A DNA stretch of 7,881 bases from Kiritimatiellia bacterium (GTDB taxonomy: Bacteria; Verrucomicrobiota; Kiritimatiellia; RFP12; UBA1067): the NCBI GenBank assembly GCA_017959645.1, contig JAGDAE010000102.1, positions 1-7,881 on the forward strand, written 5' to 3'. The notes beneath the pieces were generated by a model. That model saw nothing but the letters and a program-made list of their open reading frames with translations, did no database searches and had not been told where the DNA came from. A program made the position numbers and the translations under genes. Below are positions 1-6,338 of this stretch, in pieces; within the stretch, counting starts at the first letter, position 1; every line of letters begins with the position of its first letter.

Positions 1-265
1 CCCTGCCGCGCCAGTCGTTCACGTAGACGGCGTCGCCGGAATCGCCGACATTCGGATGCGGGGCGTTGCCGATCGACCGGTCGACTATGTCGATCGCCTT
101 GGCGAGCGCCGCCTTGGCCAGCTGGCGGGATGCGCTCGAGCGCCTCAAGAAGCTCGACGGCAGGCGGGCGTAGCGCATATATGCCGAAAAGCCGACGGCC
201 GACACGACCATGACCGCAAGCATGCCGAGGACGATGAGGAGCGCGCTGCCGGTACGGTTCTTCAT
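1..265 (-). CDS. gspK: GspK-like minor pseudopilin, 3' end beyond window
   Basis: The first 88 residues are visible; the rest lies beyond the left edge. I translated this by hand from the ATG at 265. The N-terminus is MKNRTGSALLIVLGMLAVMV, a short basic leader ending in Gly6, then a hydrophobic helix to about residue 30. If cleaved after Gly6, position +5 is Ile rather than the Glu found in almost all pseudopilins. Lack of Glu5 is a known hallmark of GspK, the large tip pseudopilin that caps the GspI-J-K complex in type II secretion. After the helix comes a basic stretch with an Ala-rich helix (about 47-60), as expected for the helical extension. The start overlaps the stop of the GspG-like gene by four bases (ATGA) and has a strong ribosome binding site. 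Its place at the end of the pseudopilin run fits GspK. A PilX-type minor pilin is the main alternative. Confidence 0.72.
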   Translation of the reverse strand, partial: MKNRTGSALLIVLGMLAVMVVSAVGFSAYMRYARLPSSFLRRSSASRQLAKAALAKAIDIVDRSIGNAPHPNVGDSGDAVYVNDWRGR

Positions 266-735
266 TTGCGTTCCTCCGGGGAAAGGCGGTAGAAATTCGG
301 ATACTGGAAGATCGTCTGCATCGAGCTTGAAGCGCTGACGATCTTGACATCCGCGTCGGCGCCGCGTATCGTCACCTTGTAAGAGGTACCCCACGGATCC
401 GCGATTCTGCCGCCCGAACGGAACGCCGCCATCAACAGCACCGGTATGTTGCCGCCGGAATCGGCGCTGCCGCCGCCGCCGACGAGAAAGCCGAGGCTGC
501 CGGCGTCGGCATCCGTCCTGGTCATCGTAGGCAGTTCGTGGTCTCCGCCGTGGGAGTAGTTCTCGTAGGCGAGAATCGCCTGGGTGATCACCTTGACGTC
601 GCCGGTCGCCTTCTGGATCTTGGCGCGCTGCATCGCGCCGGCCACCGATGTCGAAAGCGCGGTCAGCAGCACGCCGACCATCGCGACGACCACCAAAAGC
701 TCCACCAGCGTGAAACCTCGCCTATTCAAAGTCAT
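262..735 (-). CDS. gspG: GspG-like major-type pseudopilin (DPWG motif)
   Basis: 157 residues, close to the usual 140-150 for the type II major pseudopilin GspG, which polymerises into the periplasmic pseudopilus. The leader MTLNRRG is followed by FTLVELLVVVAMVGVLLTAL; predicted cleavage is after Gly7, and Glu12 becomes the Glu5 needed for assembly. The hallmark GspG motif is present as ADPWGTSYKVTI at 112-123. After it the protein ends in SMQTIFQYPNFYRLSPEERK, without the usual calcium-loop tail (SxGxDG...DI), which is odd for a major pseudopilin. A Gly-rich patch (86-96) interrupts the middle. The start overlaps the previous gene by 14 bases and has a GGAG site eight bases upstream. It is the best major-pseudopilin candidate here by size and motif, but three other GspG-related proteins in the operon compete for that role. 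Confidence 0.82.
   Translation of the reverse strand: MTLNRRGFTLVELLVVVAMVGVLLTALSTSVAGAMQRAKIQKATGDVKVITQAILAYENYSHGGDHELPTMTRTDADAGSLGFLVGGGGSADSGGNIPVLLMAAFRSGGRIADPWGTSYKVTIRGADADVKIVSASSSMQTIFQYPNFYRLSPEERK
272..277 (-). promoter_or_regulatory. Ribosome binding site for the gspK-like gene
   Basis: GGAGGA on the minus strand lies seven bases or so before the ATG at 265, inside the end of the GspG-like gene. It supports this start and shows that the gene can be initiated independently, although it also overlaps its neighbour. Confidence 0.7.
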
Positions 736-1210
736 CGGGGTAGCTCCATATGTCGTCCCAGGTGTCGAACTCGCGGTCCGGACCCGCAGACATCACGTTC
801 ACCACATACGTTTTTATCGATCTGCCGTTGCTGCCGCTGCCGACGGAAACCAGCGATGCCGTGTCGCGAAGCCTGGGTTCGGTCGAGGCGATGCCGCCGC
901 CGGCCGTTTCGAGATAGGTCTGCTCCTTCTGCTCGTCGCCGGAATCGTCGATCGCGCGGCGCCGGAGATCGCCGTTCGCGTTCCACAAAGACAGGTGGCG
1001 GTGCACTTTGCCGTTCCAAACGTATATGTTGTCGGCCTCCTCGCATCCGCGCGCGATATGCTGGCGGACGTCGTCGAGATCGGATACTCCGGCGACGCCG
1101 GTGCGCCACGCGATCGAAGACTGGTTGAAGACCATCGTAAGTATCGTCACCATCATGCCCAGCAACAGCGAGGCCACGAGAAGTTCGAGTATCGTAAAGC
1201 CTCTGCGCAT
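722..1210 (-). CDS. Pseudopilin at the GspJ position, with a GspG-like tail
   Basis: 162 residues from ATG 1210. A GTG one codon earlier is possible, but the ATG forms a TGATG junction with the preceding gene and has GGAG seven bases upstream. The leader MRRG is followed by FTILELLVASLLLGMMVTIL; cleavage after Gly4 places Glu9 at +5. The long helix ending in FNQSSIAWR, and the position after GspH-like and GspI-like genes, suggest GspJ, a minor tip pseudopilin of type II secretion. The C-terminus is unexpected: SAGPDREFDTWDDIWSY (141-157) matches the SxGxDG...DDI calcium-site tail of GspG-type proteins seen in two other genes here. So it may be a GspG/GspJ mosaic or simply a lineage-specific pseudopilin. 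Assignment to the pseudopilin family is secure; the J subtype is not. Confidence 0.75.
   Translation of the reverse strand: MRRGFTILELLVASLLLGMMVTILTMVFNQSSIAWRTGVAGVSDLDDVRQHIARGCEEADNIYVWNGKVHRHLSLWNANGDLRRRAIDDSGDEQKEQTYLETAGGGIASTEPRLRDTASLVSVGSGSNGRSIKTYVVNVMSAGPDREFDTWDDIWSYPDDFE
744..747 (-). promoter_or_regulatory. Ribosome binding site for the gspG-like gene
   Basis: GGAG on the minus strand, eight bases before the ATG at 735. It lies inside the C-terminal codons of the upstream gene. It supports ATG 735 as the start, giving a 14-base overlap. Confidence 0.6.
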
Positions 1211-1776
1211 CACGGAACTCCATTGTACTGGGCCGCGGAATTCGACCGGTCGTCGACTCCCTGGAACCGTACGACCGTATAGTAGAGCGGGGTCGCGAGC
1301 AGCGTGGTCGCAAGCTGCGACGACCTGAACGCGATTCTCGCGCTGGCGGAATGTTTTTCGTGGTACACGAGAAGAGCACCCCTGAGCCCGCTTTCCGCCG
1401 CCGACGGCCAGCTTGTATCCGGCCTGTCGCCGCCTTCGAAACTGAGCTTGTTCATGACATCACTGAAAGCGACGCGCGCGGTCGGGGTAGGGTCGCTTTC
1501 GACGATGCCGGTGTTTATGTTGAAATAATCCGCCCATCCATGCTCGGAAGGATGCTTCTCGAGCGAATTGAACGACTCCCAGGTGAGATTCGTCGCCGAA
1601 AGCGCAGCCGACAGCCGCGCGATGACAGCCTGCGCGAAAGCGACGCCGGCGACGTCTTCGGCGCTTTGGCGGTTTTCCCTGAAACCGAACGAATAGAGGC
1701 TTGCAAGCGCGAGCACGCCGACCGCCATGACCGATATGGCGAGCGTAACCTCCATCAATGTAAACGCTTTTTTCAT
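1210..1776 (-). CDS. gspI: GspI-like minor pseudopilin
   Basis: 188 residues. The N-terminus MKKAFTLMEVTLAISVMAVG has the 'FTLMEV.LA' pattern typical of GspI/PilV minor pseudopilins, which nucleate the pseudopilus tip with J and K. The residue before the predicted cleavage site is Ala4, not Gly; Ala at -1 is known to be tolerated by prepilin peptidases. Glu9 is the +5 Glu. The rest (about 35-188) is a soluble domain with no further motif I recognise. It is longer than classical GspI (about 120-130 residues). The real start is the ATG at 1776, because the upstream gene's stop forms TGATG with it and the leader begins there; the open frame further upstream is non-coding in this frame. No good ribosome binding site precedes it, so it probably depends on translational coupling. 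Confidence 0.75.
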   Translation of the reverse strand: MKKAFTLMEVTLAISVMAVGVLALASLYSFGFRENRQSAEDVAGVAFAQAVIARLSAALSATNLTWESFNSLEKHPSEHGWADYFNINTGIVESDPTPTARVAFSDVMNKLSFEGGDRPDTSWPSAAESGLRGALLVYHEKHSASARIAFRSSQLATTLLATPLYYTVVRFQGVDDRSNSAAQYNGVP

Positions 1777-2627
1777 CAGTAACTCGCCAAATCGTTCTGC
1801 GGGCTGTCGGTGACGGCGATTCGCTGGGCCGAAATCTCGCCGGACCGCCCGGGCCGGAGACTCGAAATTTCGATCGTGTCGTTCTGGGTGCCGCCGTCGG
1901 CGAAAAACCGCATCGATGTCGTTCCTGCGACCGGGGTCGCCGTCGATCTGGAAAACGTGGACTTGAAGATGTAGTTGTCGGGCAGCTGGATCTCGGCTAT
2001 CTCGAACCCGTATGCGTCGCCGACCGCCCAAGAACCCACGGTATGCGGATCGATCACCACATATGCGTAAGGCTCGATCTCCATGTTCTCGCCGGTCGTG
2101 GCCATCGTATCGGTTATCCGGCACCTCCTTGTTGACCGGCTCACGATACTGCGCTGGAAGCCGGAACCGCCGCCGTCCAGTTTGTAGAGATACATACCGT
2201 TACCAGTCGCATCGACCGCCCTGGCGTTGGTCTCCTCGCCGTCTTCCGCATCTTCGTCGACGACAAGACGGCTGAATCTGAGATCGCCGAACTCGTCGAC
2301 GAGAAGCGAATCTTTGCCGCCGCTGCCGGAGACGTGGGATATCCTGCCGCCCCGCCGCACGGCGACCGCCCTGCCGACCACGAGCACGGTATCGAGATCG
2401 GTTTCGTCGCGCAGAGTCTCGTTCCAGAAATACACGGTCACCGGCTGGCGGTCCATTATCGCGCGCTGGTAGGCGCTGCGGATGAAATGGTTGACGCTCC
2501 CCACGACGCCGCGCTCTTCCATGCCGCGCTGCATCGCCCGGTATCCGCCGACGGCGACGGTGCCCATGAGACCCATTATCCCGATGACCACCAGAAGTTC
2601 GATCAACGTGAACGCCCGCCTGCTCAT
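1776..2627 (-). CDS. GspH-like pseudopilin, large
   Basis: 283 residues from ATG 2627, which overlaps the preceding stop as ATGA. The N-terminus MSRRAFTLIELLVVIGIMGL is a class III signal sequence with Ala5 at -1 and Glu10 at +5. The segment around 28-70, ending QRAIMDRQPVTVYFWNE, resembles GspH/FimT proteins ('...AR..AI.r..pV.v'), in which the post-helix region leads into a beta-sandwich domain. Typical GspH is about 170-190 residues, so this one is clearly longer; the extra part lies in an acidic loop (123-140, DEDAEDGEE) and a C-terminal extension. Its place directly before a GspI-like gene matches the conserved H-I order of type II secretion operons. There is no clear ribosome binding site, so coupling to the upstream gene is likely. 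Confidence 0.72.
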   Translation of the reverse strand: MSRRAFTLIELLVVIGIMGLMGTVAVGGYRAMQRGMEERGVVGSVNHFIRSAYQRAIMDRQPVTVYFWNETLRDETDLDTVLVVGRAVAVRRGGRISHVSGSGGKDSLLVDEFGDLRFSRLVVDEDAEDGEETNARAVDATGNGMYLYKLDGGGSGFQRSIVSRSTRRCRITDTMATTGENMEIEPYAYVVIDPHTVGSWAVGDAYGFEIAEIQLPDNYIFKSTFSRSTATPVAGTTSMRFFADGGTQNDTIEISSLRPGRSGEISAQRIAVTDSPQNDLASY

Positions 2628-3178
2628 TTTTCGTAGAACGTCTTTACCATCATCTCGTCGCCGGGAACGGAATACACGACGCGGTACCTGCGAAAATATC
2701 CGCGTACGTCGTAAGGGTCGGCATACCCGAAATGCATCTGGGAAACGGTCATCTTCTTGGGACTGCGCTTGGTTCCGCGCACCGCGCTCCAGAAATCGAG
2801 CCCGTGGCCTTTGGTGCCGAATTCCCCGGAACTGCGCGAAACGAACAGCCCCGAAAAATCGAGCATCGGATTGCCTTTTTTCGTTTCCGCTATGAGATCG
2901 CGCATCATGCCGGAAATCGCCTCGGCGCTCAGCTCGTAGGCAGTCTCGGTGGTTTCGAGCCCGCCGTTTTTGATCTTCGAGCCTATTTCGCCCGGCCAAT
3001 ACCCCTTTTGGGCGTAATATGTCGCAAGCCCCTGCTGGATGATCCGCTTGCCGGCCTCGGCTCTCTGCATTCTCATCGCCCTGAGCGAACCGAGCGAAGC
3101 GTAAGTCACGATGGTAAGCAGCACCGAAATGATGCCTATCACCATCAGGAGTTCGACTATGGTGAAACCGCGTTTCAT
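2624..3178 (-). CDS. GspG-related pseudopilin, 184 residues
   Basis: 184 residues from ATG 3178, which shares one base with the preceding stop (TGATG). An open frame extends 11 codons further up, but the class III leader MKRGFTIVELLMVIGIISVL begins at this ATG. Cleavage is expected after Gly4, with Glu9 at +5. After the helix, ATYYAQKGYWPGEIGSKI (52-69) matches the GspG 'Y....G.yP' region that follows the alpha helix. Near the C-terminus GYADPYDVRGYFRRYRVVYS (151-170) resembles the GspG 'DPWG..Y.Y' motif, with DPYD in place of DPWG. There is no SxGxDG tail. It would assemble into, or regulate, the periplasmic pseudopilus. Whether it is a major or minor subunit cannot be read from sequence. 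Confidence 0.75.
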   Translation of the reverse strand: MKRGFTIVELLMVIGIISVLLTIVTYASLGSLRAMRMQRAEAGKRIIQQGLATYYAQKGYWPGEIGSKIKNGGLETTETAYELSAEAISGMMRDLIAETKKGNPMLDFSGLFVSRSSGEFGTKGHGLDFWSAVRGTKRSPKKMTVSQMHFGYADPYDVRGYFRRYRVVYSVPGDEMMVKTFYEK

Positions 3179-3783
3179 CACTTTACTTCTACAGTCTGGC
3201 CGACCGTCCAACTGTAGACGTCGTCAGTACGCAGCCCGACCGAGTATGGCTCGATCCGTCCGTCTTTGCCGCAGCACCACACGATGGCCGTCGCCCTCAC
3301 GTCGACCGGCGCTCCGCCGACCGAGGCATCGCGTATTATGCCGTCGCCGTCGAGATCGATATCGTAGTGAAGTATGTGATCAGACAGCTTTCCCCCGCCC
3401 GGCAACTTGTCCCCGGGCGATGCCGCGTGGTTTTTTATGTACGCCGCCGCCCAGGGAGTGACGATTCCAAACCTGTCGTATCCCGAAAGCCTCGTTCCGT
3501 CGCTGGAGACGGTAAGCGGCAAATATCCCTTTTTCCCCAACACCCAGGCCGTCTCTTCATCGAGCAAGCCTCGCTTTCGCCCTTCTATGAGCGCCTTCGG
3601 CCACGCTCCTTCTTTCTGGAAAAGCTGGGTAAGCGCGGTAGCAACATTGGAGACTAGATCCTGGCACCGGGCGCGATCCGCCGCCTTGGTTATGCCAGAG
3701 TACACCCCGGCAACCGCCGCCATCAGAATCACTATGATCCCGATCGAAACCAGCATCTCTATAAGCGTAAAGCCCTTTTTCAT
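3178..3783 (-). CDS. GspG-related pseudopilin with DxDxDG calcium-type loop
   Basis: 201 residues. The leader MKKG precedes FTLIEMLVSIGIIVILMAAV; cleavage after Gly4, with Glu9 at +5. GAWP (59-62) and RFGIVTPWAAAYI (104-116) correspond to the 'G.yP' and 'DpWG..Y' regions of GspG. The C-terminal CCGKDGRIEPY followed by TDDVYSW (170-192) resembles the SxGxDG...DIxxW calcium tail of GspG. In between there is DLDGDGIIRDAS (143-154), an EF-hand- or dockerin-like D-x-D-x-D-G loop that is not part of standard GspG. Adjacent Cys170 and Cys171 are unusual. It starts one base after the upstream stop (TGACATG) without a good ribosome binding site, so coupling is likely. Pseudopilin identity is certain; its exact position in the filament is not. 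Confidence 0.8.
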   Translation of the reverse strand: MKKGFTLIEMLVSIGIIVILMAAVAGVYSGITKAADRARCQDLVSNVATALTQLFQKEGAWPKALIEGRKRGLLDEETAWVLGKKGYLPLTVSSDGTRLSGYDRFGIVTPWAAAYIKNHAASPGDKLPGGGKLSDHILHYDIDLDGDGIIRDASVGGAPVDVRATAIVWCCGKDGRIEPYSVGLRTDDVYSWTVGQTVEVK

Positions 3784-3784
3784 G

Positions 3785-4990
3785 TCAGTTGCTCATGTGC
3801 GTTATGTCGTCGGCGACCCAGCTCGCCACTATCGGTTTCGCGTCAGTCGGCAATGTATCGCGCGAAATCCACGGCGGGAAGGTTTTCCCATCCTTCCCGG
3901 CGCTCCAAAGCGTGTAGGATTGGTGCGGTTCGGGAGAATAATAGTAGAAATCGTTTTTCCATCCATCCAGGATTTTCACACCCGCGAGAATGTACTGGTC
4001 CTGGGTGGAATAGAGTCCGCTGGCTCCTGTATAGATATTGAAGCCGTTTTCCCTGATCATGTAGGTCCATGTGCCCGACCCTGTCCTTATGCTCTCCTCG
4101 CTCGAGTTCGAGCTCATATCTATGTCGGTTCCCTCCGGATCGGCCGGGGCAAGCTCGATACCGAAAACCTCAAGCCTGTCTTCGCTCATGCAGATTCCTG
4201 CGAGATTCGGCAGCCATCTGGCGCAAATCGCCTGGGAAGGAATATTCTCGATATGGGCGCGGCGTTCGGCGTCGTTGTCGAGAAAGTCCTTCATCTGCGA
4301 CCAAGAAGCATACTGCCGGCCGGTAACCGGGTCGCAGGGCAGACGGTTGTTCGCATCCCACTGCGGACAATTTCCGTTGTAATAGTTGTCTCCGGCGCGA
4401 AGCATGACCACATAACGCGGAATCAGATAGCTCAAAAGACCGAATTTGAAACGATGGACCTTTCGCCAATCCGTATCGCCGCCATCCCGTCCGAGCGAAT
4501 CGGAACCATCCGTATACGTACTCACATACTGCAAGTATTTTTCCTCCCCCACGGAAGCGATCACCTTTTCAGGATTCTTCTCGGCAAGTTCACGCATGGT
4601 ATCGGAATAAGCCTTGATTTTAGCGGAATAATCCGTACTGAAAGGATACTCGATGCTTACCGGCTGGCTTCTGCACGCCGCTTCGACCTGCTTCCACGCG
4701 ACGACCTCGTTGCCCCAGATATTCTCGTTGTACTGGTCTGTCTGTATGCCTTGAAGGGATGTTCTGTAGAAAATGCTTCGCGAACCGTGCAGTTTCACCG
4801 GCGGATAGCTGCCGAAAGCGGCATAGTATCCGGAAAGACAGTTCTCGATCTTCTGCATCTTCTCGACCGTAAGCGCGCGCGCGGCCTCCTCGTCGCCGGC
4901 ATTGCTCAACCGGAACATTATCATCATCAAGGTGACGAGCACCATGACGACGACCATCATTTCGATCAAGGTGAAGCCGCGGCGTTTCAT
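3785..4990 (-). CDS. Oversized GspG-type pseudopilin with large insertion
   Basis: 401 residues, more than twice the usual GspG. The leader MKRRG precedes FTLIEMMVVVMVLVTLMMIM; cleavage after Gly5 puts Glu10 at +5. The post-helix region CLSGYYAAFGSYPPVKLHGS (51-70) carries the GspG 'Y...G.YP' pattern. The C-terminus again reads as GspG: DGWKNDFYYYSPEP (342-355, like 'DPWG..Y.Y.sP'), then YTLWSAGKDGK (359-369) and ADDI (393-396). Between these, roughly 70-335, lies about 265 residues unlike any standard pseudopilin. It holds five of the six cysteines (51, 106, 208, 219, 256, 267), an even number that would allow disulfides in the periplasm. It starts four bases after the gspF stop. GC looks lower than in gspF by eye. 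Such an insertion could display a binding domain on the filament, but no function can be assigned. Confidence 0.8.
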   Translation of the reverse strand: MKRRGFTLIEMMVVVMVLVTLMMIMFRLSNAGDEEAARALTVEKMQKIENCLSGYYAAFGSYPPVKLHGSRSIFYRTSLQGIQTDQYNENIWGNEVVAWKQVEAACRSQPVSIEYPFSTDYSAKIKAYSDTMRELAEKNPEKVIASVGEEKYLQYVSTYTDGSDSLGRDGGDTDWRKVHRFKFGLLSYLIPRYVVMLRAGDNYYNGNCPQWDANNRLPCDPVTGRQYASWSQMKDFLDNDAERRAHIENIPSQAICARWLPNLAGICMSEDRLEVFGIELAPADPEGTDIDMSSNSSEESIRTGSGTWTYMIRENGFNIYTGASGLYSTQDQYILAGVKILDGWKNDFYYYSPEPHQSYTLWSAGKDGKTFPPWISRDTLPTDAKPIVASWVADDITHMSN

Positions 4991-4994
4991 GGCG

Positions 4995-6308
4995 TCACAT
5001 CGCTCCCGCGCCGCCGGAGACGGTGCTGATTATCTTGATCATTGGCAGGAACATCGCGACCACGATCGTTCCGACGACGACGGCGAGAAAGATGATGAGC
5101 GCCGGTTCGATCGCCGCCGTCAGGCCGGCGACGGCGTTGTCGACCTCGTCGTCGTAGGTGTTCGCGATTCGCGTAAGCATCTCGGCCAGAGCGCCGGTCT
5201 CTTCGCCGACCTCGACCATCGAGATCACCATCGGCGGGAACACCGGGCATTGGGAAAGCGGAACCGTCATGCCCTCGCCTTCTTTGACGGCGTCGTGCAC
5301 GTTCTGGAGCGCTTTCGAGACCACGCGGTTGCCGGTGGTGTCGCGGACGATCACGAGCGACTGCAGAATCGGCACTCCAGACGACAGCAGAGTGCCGAGC
5401 GTACGCATAACGCGCGAGACCGCCGTACGCTGCACGAGCGTACCGGTAACCGGCATTTTTATCGACATCATGTCGAAGAAGTAGGCTCCGCCAGCGGTTT
5501 TGCCGACGACCTTCTTTATCACCCACAGCGCGACGATGACCGCCAGCACCGCGAGACCGTTGTGCTGCACGAACTCCGAAGCGTCGATCACCCACTGGGT
5601 TATCGGCGGCAGCGCCGCGCCGCCGAGCATGTCGGCGAAGACCTGTTTGAACTTGGGGATTACCGCGACGAGCAGGAACGCGGTTATGCCGACCGCGGCG
5701 AACAGGACCACGATCGGGTAGATCATCGCGCCCTTCACCTTGTTCTTTATGCGCTCGGCCTTTTCGGCGAATTCCGCCAGACGCCCGAGCACCACTTCGA
5801 GAACGCCGCCCGCCTCGCCGGCCTTCACCATGTTGACATAGAGGCGGTCGAAGATCTTCGGATACGCCGTAAGCGCCTCGGAGAACGTTCCGCCGGCCGC
5901 GATGTTGTCGCCGATCCCGTCCAGCGCCTCTTTCATCTGCGGGTCTTTCATCTGGCGCTTCAAGACGTCGATTCCGCGCATGAGCGGCAGCCCGGCGTTC
6001 ACCAGCGTCGCCAGCTGGCGGGTGAACTGGGTAAGCACCTTGGTCTTCACCTTGCCGCGCATCCACGACGGCAGCTTGATGTTGATGTTGATCTCGCGGT
6101 TGAGTCCGGACCCTTTTTTCTTCTTCGCCGGCGCCGCCTTCGCGCTTTTCGCCGGTTGCGCCGCCTGACTCTTCACCTCGCCGAGCGCCGTCGGCAGCAA
6201 TCCCTGCGCGCGCACGGCGGCGATGGCGGAATTGCGGTCGCCGGCCTCGATCTGCCCGCGCAGTTCGTTGCCGGATGCGTCTTTCGCTATATACTGGAAT
6301 ATGGCCAT
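4995..6308 (-). CDS. gspF: GspF/PilC-family inner-membrane platform protein
   Basis: 437 residues (family usually about 400). GspF is the polytopic platform protein that links the cytoplasmic secretion ATPase to pseudopilus assembly in type II secretion; PilC is the type IV pilus counterpart. The N-terminus MAIFQYIAKDASGNELRGQI and LLPTAL around 37-42 are typical. An Ala/Lys-rich linker (48-66) is inserted before the first cytoplasmic domain. The two repeated family domains are visible: FTRQLATLVNAGLPLMRGID (95-114) and SRVMRTLGTLLSSGVPILQS (298-317), each followed by its Gly-Glu motif (KAGEAGGVLEVVL at 162-174 and VGEETGALAEML at 367-378). Membrane segments lie near 194-217, 250-267 and 402-425, the last after EPALIIFLAV. 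It is the first gene behind a strong promoter and is followed after four bases by the first pseudopilin gene. No gspE is adjacent, which is unusual. Confidence 0.93.
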   Translation of the reverse strand: MAIFQYIAKDASGNELRGQIEAGDRNSAIAAVRAQGLLPTALGEVKSQAAQPAKSAKAAPAKKKKGSGLNREININIKLPSWMRGKVKTKVLTQFTRQLATLVNAGLPLMRGIDVLKRQMKDPQMKEALDGIGDNIAAGGTFSEALTAYPKIFDRLYVNMVKAGEAGGVLEVVLGRLAEFAEKAERIKNKVKGAMIYPIVVLFAAVGITAFLLVAVIPKFKQVFADMLGGAALPPITQWVIDASEFVQHNGLAVLAVIVALWVIKKVVGKTAGGAYFFDMMSIKMPVTGTLVQRTAVSRVMRTLGTLLSSGVPILQSLVIVRDTTGNRVVSKALQNVHDAVKEGEGMTVPLSQCPVFPPMVISMVEVGEETGALAEMLTRIANTYDDEVDNAVAGLTAAIEPALIIFLAVVVGTIVVAMFLPMIKIISTVSGGAGAM

Positions 6309-6338
6309 CTTGCAAAGCCCTTCTGCATTGTCGAGGGC

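Noticed and set aside
2628..2999. N-terminal extension of the GspH-like open frame
   Set aside because: A class III signal sequence must be at the N-terminus; it begins at ATG 2627. The extension is a shadow of the upstream pseudopilin gene.
1..5000. Recurrent similar 20-25 base segments along the pseudopilin run, seen as possible DNA repeats
   Set aside because: They are the coding sequences of the conserved GFTLIE-type leaders at each gene start and are explained by protein homology, with codon differences between copies.
3407..5029. Long open frame on the plus strand (540 residues) opposite two pseudopilin genes
   Set aside because: Its product is rich in Arg/His/Ile without recognisable domains, while the opposite strand encodes clear GspG-type proteins with proper leaders and tails over the same bases. 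It is an antisense by-product of GC-rich codon usage.
4987..6315. Second minus-strand open frame overlapping gspF in another frame
   Set aside because: The product is a low-complexity Arg/Gly/Ala string lacking family motifs; the frame ending at 4995 carries all GspF motifs and membrane segments.
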